DNA from: Isochrysis galbana
Taxonomy: Eukaryota; Haptophyta; Isochrysidales; Isochrysidaceae
Direction: 5' to 3'
DNA: 64,000 nucleotides
Assembly: GCA_018136815.1 (NCBI GenBank)
Contig: CM030939.1
Location: 2,116,808-2,180,807 of the forward strand
The notes below the pieces were generated by a model, which had not been told where the DNA came from, ran no database searches, and saw only the letters and a program-made list of their open reading frames with translations. Made by a program: the position numbers and the translations under genes. Below, one piece after another: positions 53,691 through 64,000 of the stretch (positions are counted from its first letter, which is position 1; each line of letters starts with the position of its first letter).

Positions 53691-54377
53691 GTACAGCTTT
53701 GAGCGAATTTCCTGAGGTAACTCGGGAGGTGGGCCAGTGTCAGGTGGATCCGAAAGCTGGGCAGGCAGGCGAAGCTCACGGCCATAGAGCAAGGCAGCAG
53801 GCGACATGCGGGTGATGCGATTGGCGGAAGCGCGCATGCTCATTAGAAAGAACGGAAGATGATCGACCCAATGACCGCCGCCTTCATCGGTAGCGCGAGC
53901 CATGTTGATCAAGGTCTGCTGAGCTCGTTCCACCAGGCCCACGCTCTCGTGATGATGAGGTGTGCTAGGCCGCAAGTCGGTGCCGGTGCGCTCGAGGATG
54001 ACCGAGGTAAGTTGACTAGCAAGGTTGCTGCCGGAGTCCGAGCGAAGTTGCCTTGGTACTCCGTGCCGAGAAACGACGTACGACATGAAGGCGTGAGAAG
54101 AGCGTCGGCACTCGAGGGGTCGCCGTTGTGAGGGGCCGCCTCGATCCAACGAGTGAGCGAGTCAACGAAAACGAGGAGCTTGTCGAAGCCTCGAGAGCCC
54201 TTGATGAAGTCGTGCGTAGGAGCCATCGAGACGACGTCGCAGAAAACGATGTCGAACGGATAGGCGCCGACCTGCGGTCCCTTTTGGGTCTGCGAGGTGC
54301 CGGAAGGGAGGCTTCTGCCTGTGGATCATGTGCCTCTCGCTGCGCCGATTTGCACGAGGAGTGCACTCGATGGGCAT
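53690..54377 (-). pseudogene. Ty3/gypsy-type integrase remnant
   Basis: On the minus strand the DDE integrase core appears in two frames. The first, at 54270-54110, has FDIVFC, FDKLLVFVDSLTRWIEA; the second, at 54100-53690, has SRHGVPRQLRSDSGSN (second Asp in SDxGxN), ESVGLVERAQQTLINM (catalytic Glu in GLVER) and LPFFLMSMRASANR with MSPAALLYGRELRLP. A frameshift near 54095 and missing reverse transcriptase, protease and LTRs show that it is a dead fragment. Confidence 0.75.
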
Positions 54378-54526
54378 CGGCCGGTCAATGCGTCGAGAAC
54401 GAAAGCTTCATGAACATGCACGAAGCGCGCTGTACAATGGGGAAAGTCAGCACTGTGGCGTATTTTTCACACGAGCCCGAGAACTGATAGCCCTCGTTGG
54501 AAAAAAAAAAACCTCACTCCTCCGCG

Positions 54527-56170
54527 ATGGACGACGCGCCGGTGGCGCCCCGGCTGGCGTCTGCACTGCCGGCGCACGTGCTCGCGCGTGGGCTGCTGCA
54601 CCCTGGAGGCGCCGACCTGGGGTTCGCACGGTTCTGGCACCGTCTCCACGAGGGCCGGCCCGTCACCATCACCGCGCTCGGGACCTCGGTCACCGCTCTC
54701 GCCGCCGGCTGCACACACTCGCTTGTGCCCGGCTGTACTGACTGCTGCGGCGCGCGCCGATACGGCGAGGCCCAGGGGCATGCCAGCCCGCGCAGAGGCT
54801 TCCTGAGGCGTGCCCTAGAATGGATCAACGAGAGCTGGCCGCACGCCGGGCACGCGCTCTACAACGGCGGCCGGCCTGGCGCAGGCGGCCTCGAAAACTT
54901 TGTGGGCTGCTTCTCGTCATGGGTGCCTGCGCAGACGGATCTCTTCGTCCTCGAGGTGGGCGGTACGGGGAACATGCCTGAGGCTATCGAAGCCGTCGTC
55001 CGGCGCATCTACGGGCTCCGACCGCACACGCAGCGGCCGGCGATCCTTATCCTCGAGCTGTGGAACTCGCGCTGGTACTCCAAGTCAACCAACGGCCGGC
55101 CGATGCGTGACGGCTACAAGAGCATGGTCGCCGCACTGAGCCTTGCCCGCTATTACGATTTCGCTCTCGCCTCAGAGCACGATCTTCTCTTCCATGAATA
55201 CTATTCGGGGCGGCTATTGCCGTCGCAGATCAAGCGTGATGCCGTACATCCCTCCTCCATGGAAGCAGCGCATCTCTTCGCCGACTTTGCAACATGGGTG
55301 CTCTATGCCTCGCACGCCAGCTGGCGCACCGCAGGCCCATTCGGCGCGCGCGGCATCGTCGTGGCGCTTAGAGCGGCCCTCATACCATCGCTGCTGTACA
55401 ATGACACCCTGCGCTACGGTGGCCGTTCCCTGGCATGCTACTCCTTCGATCCAGAGCGGACGCTTCTGCAATCGTTCTCGCACTCGGCATCGCGCTTTGT
55501 CATCGACGCCGAAGGCGGGCTCGCCCCGACCCTCGTAGCAAATTCTGGCTGGCGCTTCATCCGCGAAGAGACAACGGGCGTCAATCACAATAAGCCTGGC
55601 ATCGTCTCCACCACACATGGCGCAGAACTTGCCGTGCGGCTGCTGCCCGTCATGAAGGATCTGAGTGGTAACCGGATCGCGCCTCCTCACCATGGCAGTT
55701 GGGCCCGACGCAATGATGGCGCCAATTCGCCAGATGGGGGTATGCGCCGTGCTGGACGGTGGATAACCATCTCCATCAGGTATCTCACAAGCTATCATAG
55801 GATGGGAGCTGCCAACGTGAGCTGCAGCGATGGCTGCGAATGCAAGCCGCTGACGCTAGATGGGCACACAATGAAACGGGAGAGCGTTGAGCGCATAGCC
55901 AATCTGCAGGCATGGCTAGAAACCTCGCAGGGTGGGCCTGACGCCAAGACGGTGAGACCTCTCGATGGCGGCAAAGATGAAGACAACACCTTTGCCGGAG
56001 GCTCATGCGTCCTCTATTTTGTCAATATCGGCAGGTTGGATGCTGCCGTCGTGCAAGCTGAGCCAAGGAGTCCAGTCATATTGCCAGACGGCCAAGGGGA
56101 GGAGGGCAATGATGCTGGGCGATTCAAAATTGCGCGTTTAGTCGTGAGTGAGAGCAAGAGCGACAGCTAG
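54527..56170 (+). CDS. SGNH-hydrolase-type protein
   Basis: 547 codons from MDDAPVAPRL; the frame is also open for ten more codons upstream across an A-tract. The fold signature is visible: block I PVTITALGTSVTALAAG with the nucleophile Ser (GTS), a Gly/Asn block NGGRPGAGG, FVLEVGGTGN (block III), and RDAVHPSSMEAAHLFADF (block V with D-x-x-H). This arrangement fits GDSL/SGNH esterases or acyl/sulfo-type carbohydrate hydrolases found in many algae. After about residue 300 comes a region with no recognisable domain (FGARGIVVALRAALIPSLLY and onward), with Cys pairs near CSDGCECKPL. No signal peptide is obvious, although the N-terminal 30 residues are hydrophobic in part. Catalytic residues appear complete, but the substrate is unknown. 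Confidence 0.75.
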   Translation: MDDAPVAPRLASALPAHVLARGLLHPGGADLGFARFWHRLHEGRPVTITALGTSVTALAAGCTHSLVPGCTDCCGARRYGEAQGHASPRRGFLRRALEWINESWPHAGHALYNGGRPGAGGLENFVGCFSSWVPAQTDLFVLEVGGTGNMPEAIEAVVRRIYGLRPHTQRPAILILELWNSRWYSKSTNGRPMRDGYKSMVAALSLARYYDFALASEHDLLFHEYYSGRLLPSQIKRDAVHPSSMEAAHLFADFATWVLYASHASWRTAGPFGARGIVVALRAALIPSLLYNDTLRYGGRSLACYSFDPERTLLQSFSHSASRFVIDAEGGLAPTLVANSGWRFIREETTGVNHNKPGIVSTTHGAELAVRLLPVMKDLSGNRIAPPHHGSWARRNDGANSPDGGMRRAGRWITISIRYLTSYHRMGAANVSCSDGCECKPLTLDGHTMKRESVERIANLQAWLETSQGGPDAKTVRPLDGGKDEDNTFAGGSCVLYFVNIGRLDAAVVQAEPRSPVILPDGQGEEGNDAGRFKIARLVVSESKSDS

Positions 56171-56554
56171 AGCGAGTTGCATTGATCGTTGAATGATCTC
56201 CCATCGGACATGGATTGACCGGACTGTCTCAATCCCTATTGCTTCGTTCTCCGCACTTCCCGCTCTTCCTCACCCTCGACCGGTTAGTTGACGTCAGACA
56301 CGACACGACATGCCACCTTACCTTAGCTTAGATCTATTAGCACGAGCGCTGCCGTGTACACGTTGCAAATTGATGCACGCGGCGCGGCTGCCATGTATGA
56401 AGTTGTGTAACTCAGGCAGCAAACACAACCCCAACACCCCAGCTACCTTGCCAACGTGTCCAAAAAAACACCTAAGTGGGGCATTCATTTTGGGGGGATG
56501 GAGATGGAAGGGCGTGGGACTTCTTCCGTCCCTTTTCACCCTGTGACTTCTCCC

Positions 56555-56585
<31 letters not shown>

Positions 56586-57026
56586 CACCACGGTCGTCAC
56601 ATTTTGTGTGGGGTGTATATAGCGTGCATAGTGGCCAGTATGCGCAGTATGATACTGAAGTATGTGTGGACATAGCCGCATGTGGATTTACTACATTCGC
56701 CAGAAACTATTCCTGATGACTACGTGTTACGAGTGGCCTCCCATCTGTCTCATACCTGTCTCCCTCTCTTTCTCTCCTACTACTTTACCTTCAAAGTAGG
56801 TAGGGATCCTCTTCACACAAGAACGGGGATGATATGCGGCCGCCTCGTGCGGGAAGCACCCAATGATCTCAAATTCGAAGGCCTACGCACGGGATCGATG
56901 AAAGGGAAAGCCCCACCGCAGGAATTCAAAAGAAAAAAACCTTTTTACAATCTCGCCACGCACGCGGCCTCGCGTTCCTAACTTGTAGCCACGCCTGTGA
57001 CTCACAAGAATCGTTGTGCTGTGGCT
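56171..57026. other. Intergenic region
   Basis: No gene. A C run followed by CACACA repeats at 56553-56585. Confidence 0.5.
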
Positions 57027-57440
57027 CAACTAACTAACTTTATAGTCAGTTGCCATGGAGCATGGAGCGCGCCGCCGCTCCCCTCCTCTCCTCCGGGCCC
57101 CCCGCCGAGGGCGGCCCCCCAGCCCCCATGGAGCAGTCGCTGTCGAAGCGACCGCGCCCGCCATCAGAGGCCGAGCAGGTGAGCGCGACCCGCGTCGCGC
57201 CACACGGCCCGTGGCTCCGGCCACACCACACATAGCACACAGCGAGCCATGCTGGCCCCCCACATGGGGGGCAGCAGACTGCAGGAGCCAGAGAAGCAGC
57301 ACCAGGCAAGGATCAACCGCACTCCATTGGGCATGCCTTATGGCAGAGGCCCCTCCCACCCTGGCAAGGGCCGCGCCGCCTCGGCGGCGCGACCCGCGGC
57401 CGGGTGGTCCTTATTTATGGGCTTATGGGCACAACACCAT
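57027..57440 (+). mobile_element. 5' fragment of the hairpin-headed retroposon
   Basis: Starts with an imperfect hairpin (57027-57052), then GCCATGGAG. The frame from 57062 reads MERAAAPLLSSGP, then LSKRPRPPSEAEQ, matching MERA...LSPKRPRQDD of the ORF1 at 12565. The frame stops at 57233-57235. Later blocks match, inverted, the region 47640-48090. The 3' end is not located. Confidence 0.6.
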
Positions 57441-59040
57441 GGCAGGCCGCCTGACGCTTGAAGGCGGCTTGCCTTCATTTGGTCTCCTTTCCCTCCGGTT
57501 TCTTCCCCTCCCGCGGGGATTCTCACCCTACCATGAGCCGTACCCAATGAAGGCAAACGACCTCAAAACCATCCGTGACACCCCCTCCTAAGCGGAGTAC
57601 GGGGTATGACGTATGACGCTTACAAACAAACAAACGGACAAACTCAGTCGACTCTCTCATCTCTCATTTCGCCTCCTAAATCGAAAGAAAGGATAACTCA
57701 AGAGAAGGCTCCTGAGCTGGCCTCCATGAGCCTCCGGGGGTCGCCAGAGGGGGCGAGGGGGCGAGGGCGCGGAGATAGGGGGCGAGGACGCGGGGGCTTG
57801 ACTCGGCATGAGGGCGCGCCCCGAGAGGGCCTCGTAGACGCCTAGACGCCCACGCCGAGCACGGCGTAGCCCGTCCCCTTGTGCGCGACCCGCCACGTCG
57901 ACGGCGAGCATCCGCGCGGCGGAAGGGCGGCGGGGTGGGATGGGGAGGGCGGGGCGGAGGTGGAGAGGAGCGCTGCAAGTAATACCTCTCTTACTTTTTT
58001 GACCCTTGCTACCCCCACGACCACGACCGCCCGTGTGATGAGCCTTCTCTTTCTTTCCCTCCCTCCTACCCGTCTACTCGTCAGCCAAAATGAACAGTGC
58101 CACGTGAAGGGGGGGGGGGGCATTGCTATAGGTGCTGCTCCCGCTCGCCCGGCGCTGCCCTTGCTCTTTCAGCCCAGCCACTGCCCCCCCGGTCAGGAGA
58201 CTTTGGCGCGCCTCCCCGCTCGCCTCTGTGGGACGCCTCTCCTCCCGCCCATGGGACGCCTGCACCTTATTAAAAAACACTGTTTGACCGCCCTACCTCT
58301 TGGGCCAAGGCCGCAGGAAAGAGAGGAAGAAGAGGGAAGAGGGAGGGGAGGGGGGAGCGGCAGCTCTCCCCTCCGGCGATAACGTGTCTTCTCACCCTGA
58401 TTGGGTAAGAGAAGACGGACGGGGGCGCCAGAGCCAGGAGGGAAGGGCCGCGGCACACTCGCTCCGGCGAGAGAGATCTCAGCGCTTCTGGGCTTCTGGG
58501 CACCTATTTCACGAGTGCCTCCCCCCCCCCCCCCCCCCTCGCGTTGTTTTTGCCCGAAAGGGATTTTCCCCCAGCGCGAACTCGAGGAGAGGACGCGGTG
58601 GGGTGCGCGGGGTCGGTGCGTGCTGCACTGTAGGGGGGACAAATATCGAGGGGAGGGCGGGCACGAGGGGGCACTGCCCCCTCCCCCTGGTATCACTCGG
58701 ACACCTGGCTCGTCAGGCATGGCGGGATTCCGGGACGGGAAAATTGTTTCCAATCAGCTAATTGGCTAGGATATAGCATCAATTAATGAATTTATTTAGT
58801 CCCTCTCTATTGCTATTTGACCGCCCTATCTATATCTATGGCGAATGTAGTGTGGTGTGCACAATCACACATGGTCTCACTGAGCGTACATGGTGTGCCG
58901 CACGGTGCGTTGCTACACAGTCAACGAGAAGGCAAGGGGTGAGCCGACGTACCGAGCGCAGCGCATCCAGCTTAGGAGAGCACTGTCGCAATTTCGCCGT
59001 ACACCGCCCACGGAGCTAGACGAGTAGTAGTAGTACAACA
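57441..59040. other. GC-rich intergenic region
   Basis: No gene is recognised. Two inverse copies of the dispersed terminus (58280-58295, about 58815-58828). Poly-G (58110-58120) and poly-C (58519-58539) runs. Confidence 0.5.
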
Positions 59041-62000
59041 TCAACTTAGGAGGTCGCTCAATAGATCGAGGGTAAGGTCGACGTGGACAACTGCAGAGAC
59101 ATCGGCCAAATGCACTGCGCGACTGGCGGTCGCACCAAAAACAAGGTCTGCCAGACCGACAGAGCCGCTCGAGGGCTGGCGCTCTTCCGACGCTTCCTTC
59201 ACCTGAGCAAAAAGGATGCACGAACAGGTTCAAAGAGCCGCCATACTTAGAAGTCACGGCTCGAATCCAAGCCAATGCATATCAGCTCCTTCATGCCGGG
59301 GCCATGTGTTAGGGCTCCGACGCCCCAACCGTCTCATGCACGAAGCCGCACCTTGAGAGCGATCCATAGCCTTTGCGTGTGTGCATCCTGCACCGGCAGC
59401 CAAAAGTCTTGGTTGACCAGGATGTGCCAGGTTGATCGTTCCAAGTCCGGTAGTCGAAGTAAGTGCGCAAATGGGTACGCCTGATGGCGTGTGAGTGAGC
59501 CAGCATTGATCATGTGGCCCTTCTGTGTGTTGATTTTGCTCGCCTCCAGCGCAGCGACAGCAGCCGTAATGTAGATGTCAGACGTCGGGGGTGACGTTAG
59601 GCTCTTGTCTCGTCCCGGAATTTGGACCAAGGAAACCACGCGCAGCCGCAAGACGGCGATGCCTGCACGTAACTTCGCCTCAGCGCTCGCGCGCTGGGTA
59701 GCCGAGCCGTGCGCAAGATGGTGGAGCAGCCCGACGGGTGTCCCCACAACAGGAGTAACTGGTTCGGCTGCGCGGCTTGTGCTCGCTGATCCGCCGCAGC
59801 TTTGTGCAGTGCTTGCCATGCTGCTGTCGCTGCTATTTCGGTTCGTCAAGACGAGGGTGCCATCGGTTTCGGCGCGTCCATCGGCAGCGTCGCCCGTCCG
59901 GACGACCCTTAAGCCATCGACTGTGGCAGCGCGCTGTTCTGTTATACTGGGAGGCTTATTGTTTGCACCTAGGCCAAGGTCACTAGGGACGGACAACACA
60001 GTCTTCATTTGATTTGTAGTGAAGAAGTCGGCTGCGTGCACTGTCTTTACATTCAAGCCGCCGCCATCAGCTCTGCTGCCATTGCCTCCGTTGATATTTT
60101 CTAAAGCTCCTCTACTGAGTGTCCGTCCATAAGCACTCGCGCAAGTCATTGCTCTACTTGAGGACTTGGATGGGATAGGGGTGGCAAGGGAACGCAATTC
60201 ACGCTTGTGAGGCGCAGAGGCGGCGGCATCTAAACTGGCATCGGGCCCGCTGACGGGATGCGCAAGAGGTGGCGCCTCGTCCGCTGCCTGAGGTGCCTTG
60301 TCTAGAGGGGCAATGGTGGAATACGTTCCACGGGAAAAAAACTCCTTGCTGTCAACAACTGGGGCAACTGGTTGCTCAGCAGCATTTCCAGGTGCAGCGC
60401 CATTCGTCCCTACTCGTGTAGAAGATTTTTCGGCCCGTCCGCCTTGCTGCTGCTTTTTGCCTGTGCTCAGACTCTGCCCCCGGGCTTGTGCCTTGCGAAA
60501 CGGCGTTGCCAGATCACTGTGAAAATTGGTGACAGTACTGCGCCCGTGCAGAACGCGCTGCAGCTTGCGGGCGGCGTTATCCTCTACTGCAGCGAGCTGA
60601 GACTGCCTCTGCACCTGCGCCACGCTGCGCCACCCTACCGTGGACGAATCATTGGTACTTGAGTCAATGATAGGTGCGATCGCGGACGAAGAGATGACTG
60701 TGTTCGGATGCACGATTTGAGCAGGTGGCGCCGCCGTTGCCCTGCAGATTTTTTCAAGATAAATCTTTCGCTTCTCCGAAGATATGTCCTTCGCGAAGTC
60801 CTTCCAGACGGCCTTCGAAGCATCCGTTGCGGCACGATCGGCGCGTGCTGCACTACGCTGGAGATCGATGTCAAAAGGGGGAGATGGTGGAATCAATGCC
60901 GCCGCAGCTGCATCTGCAGCAGTGTAGGATCTGTCCGGGATAAGGGTGGAAGGAATCCATGTCAATCCGAAACGAGCATTAGCGATTCATAAACGGTGTA
61001 GCGGCACATTGGAGCCCCGCTAGTGAAGATGATTAGGATGGCATAGCATGCAAGAATGCCGCAGTGGTGAAACAATGATTGCTTCGTAGCAACGTGCACG
61101 CTGCTCGTCCCTGTGCGATCAAACCGCCCCGTCCACGATCCTTCACCTCTACCTCCCGAAATAACATTTTCGCTGCTGCAGTACCTTGCGAGGGACTCGT
61201 TGCTGCTAAGGCCTTGGGCGATGGCGATGGCGTATGCGGCTGCGGCTGTAGCAGTGGGCTTCTCGCCATACCATGCGTACAGTGGGACCGAGAAGTGGTT
61301 CGGATGAACCATGGCGTCTCTGATCGTGTCCCCAAGCCAGGGTTGCAAACCCTGAAGACAAAAGAAGCTGCGATGAGCGCTGCCCGCTGCCGCATCAGAG
61401 GTGGCAAGATATGTGGGTGTGATCGAGTATGGGCAAAGGTGTACAAAAAGCCAATGCGAGCACAGGCGGCTTGCGCACTGGGATGTCGGTCAGGTTCGCG
61501 TTCATGACTTCAACCTCGAATCTAAGCGTGGGATCGTCCACAAAAGAGAAGGAGATTGTGCCCAACCAGGGATACGGCTCAACAAACTCGAGAGCGATGA
61601 TCATCGTCGCTTCCATGCGCATTTTGGTCACAACCACCTGTAAGGACACACGTCCATCTTAGCCTTTGCGTGCTGAGGCGCGGCCAGATCGATTTACCTC
61701 AAACACTCCGATTCTATCGAGAAATTTCATCTGCAGCACCAGCTTGCCCGGCTTGCCGCCGCCGCCCTCTCTCGTGGGCGGGTCGAATTTGGCGTTGGCC
61801 TGGAGCTCCACCCGGACCACCTTGGACTTATCCGGACGTAGTTGCTCACCCCGGTTGAGAACCTTCATCGTGGTAATGTAGAGCGGTGGTAGCGGGTCGT
61901 CAGCAGCGGGTCTACCGAAGCTCAAGTCTTTTATTATCACCTCGCCCAACTTGAAGCCGCGGAGGCGCATCTTGCCCGAGTCACCCATTACCTTGACCAG

Positions 62001-62393
62001 CTTCGAGCGGACGTATTCAGACATCCCGTGCTCATAGAGCGGCCAGATACTGCGGAGCGTACAATTGAGCCACTCAACGCCATCGGAGGTGGATGATGAG
62101 TGAGTTCGAAAGGCCTCGGTGATCGCCTCGCGACGCAGCTCCTCCCAAGCGCACCCAAGCCGCCTCCGCTCGAGAGCGACGAGGAGCCAAAAGAGCGGTA
62201 GAAGGTAGCACCAGTGCCATCCGCTCCCGCCAAGGGCAAATGCGAGAACGAGGACGAGGGCAGCGAGCCATGAGATTCCAGGCTCATACCTCGGCTCGAG
62301 TGAGTCGTACTTCACGCTACCGAGCGGCCGCTCAAGCCGAACGGAGGAGGCGGGCGCCGCGCTGTCGCTCATCCCCACCCTCACGCCACCCAC
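59041..62393 (-). CDS. SMP- and C2-domain lipid-transfer protein (extended-synaptotagmin-like)
   Basis: Membrane-tethering lipid-transfer protein of ER contact sites. Exons on the minus strand: 62393-61698, 61637-61479, 61351-61272, one or more unresolved in 61260-60965, a long exon ending at 59352, and 59202-59041. The borders given are GT-AG and phase-consistent. Exon 1 has two adjacent hydrophobic helices (ISWLAALVLVLAFALGG, CYLLPLFWLLVAL), a membrane hairpin, then the SMP start VEWLNCTLRSIWPLYEH. Exons 2-3 complete the SMP domain (EFVEPYPWLGTISFSFVDDP, LQPWLGDTIRDAMVHP, then FSVPLY). The long exon encodes a Ser/Ala-rich linker and a C-terminal C2-like domain (AVLRLRVVSLVQIPG, SDIYITAAV, FWLPVQDAHTQRLWIALK), ending 54 codons later after the last intron. 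Met at 62372 is an alternative start. How the SMP joins the linker is not resolved. Confidence 0.8.
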
Positions 62394-62477
62394 CCACCAC
62401 CACCCACTAAAAGGTCATATTCCTTGTAAATTATAGTCTTGTAAAAGGTCTCGTTGGCTAGCATCCCTAGCCACATA

Positions 62478-63599
<1,122 letters not shown>

Positions 63600-63601
63600 T
63601 A

Positions 63602-64000
63602 CACCGGACGAGCCAACCGAACACACCCCCATCGCGGGGGAGGGGCTCCGATGCCGATGAAGGCTACGGTCCATCAGCACTAGGATTAAACTAGGACAAC
63701 AAGAAAACTCTGACACTCCCACTCCCTCATCGCCGAAGGCGAATCCCTATTTCTCCGCCTCTTTCAAGACTCTTTCCCATTTCCCATCCGAAATACTAGG
63801 GATATAGGGATAGGCTATGGATAGGGCGGTCAATCACAAACAGTGATTTAAACTACTAACATTGGGGGGGGGGGGGCTGCATTTTTTGACCGTCCCCCCA
63901 AGCCCATAAAAACTCCTTGGGGCTTGGGGGCTTACCTGCCTCCACGAATTAAATGATTATAATGTTAGATCTATATCTATATCCTAGCCAACCCCACTAA
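63602..64000. repeat. Right half of the split dispersed repeat and window end
   Basis: 63602-63715 continues the repeat seen at 22701-22821. A further TAGGGCGGTCAA terminus starts at 63832 and runs into a G run and a CATTTTTTGACCGT phrase also found near 34632. No gene. Confidence 0.7.

Overview
The window is nuclear DNA of a eukaryote, most likely a photosynthetic, flagellated unicellular alga. The genes are broken by short introns of about 90-240 nt with GT-AG borders, and the junctions can be placed from the continuity of conserved proteins. A RETICULATA-related plastid-envelope protein points to a plastid. A sperm-tail PG-rich repeat (SHIPPO-type) protein points to an axoneme. A UQCC1/CBP3 chaperone and a cytochrome c peroxidase-type haem peroxidase are mitochondrial. 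The GC-rich coding style and the family mix (leishmanolysin-like peptidase, SGNH protein, JmjC-ankyrin protein, tyrosine recombinase remnant) suggest a haptophyte or a similar secondary alga. That assignment is inference; no rRNA or organelle marker is present.

Layout. 1-2 kb: CT-rich microsatellite. 2.0-4.2 kb: CCT1 (TCP-1 alpha), six exons. 4.5-8.8 kb: nested retroposons and a tyrosine-recombinase remnant. 9.0-10.4 kb: secreted or anchored PAN-like/cyclophilin fusion. 10.6-12.6 kb: a non-LTR element with perfect 18-bp target duplications. 13.3-16.9 kb (minus): leishmanolysin-like metalloprotease. 17-18.7 kb: retroposon debris and an ankyrin fragment. 19.1-21.3 kb: a divergent pair, a secreted unknown protein and UQCC1. 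23.5-26.3 kb: JmjC-ankyrin protein. 27.5-28.3 kb: AT-richer LRR-like gene. 28.8-29.5 kb: inverted composite retroposon. 30.0-31.1 kb: SHIPPO-type protein. 32.4-33.5 kb: haem peroxidase. 34.6-37.4 kb: a hAT-like element carrying a satellite array. 38.6-41.6 kb: TBC RabGAP with EF-hands. 45.0-47.2 kb: possible FkbM-type protein. 48.8-50.1 kb: RETICULATA-related protein. 52-54.4 kb: BRCT-like and Ty3/gypsy integrase remnants. 54.5-56.2 kb: SGNH-type protein. 57-58.9 kb: repeats. 59.0-62.4 kb: SMP/C2 lipid-transfer protein. 62.5-63.6 kb: a TA-inserting DNA transposon nested in an older repeat.

The host genes look like unrelated housekeeping and cell-structure genes. The most distinctive feature is the mobile DNA: a family of retroposons with T-rich rather than A-rich 3' ends, a small hairpin at the 5' end directly before an ATG, and 16-18 bp target duplications that begin with TT. 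A hAT-like element with an alternating satellite and a Tc1/mariner-like element with its empty-site paralogue also lie in the same window.
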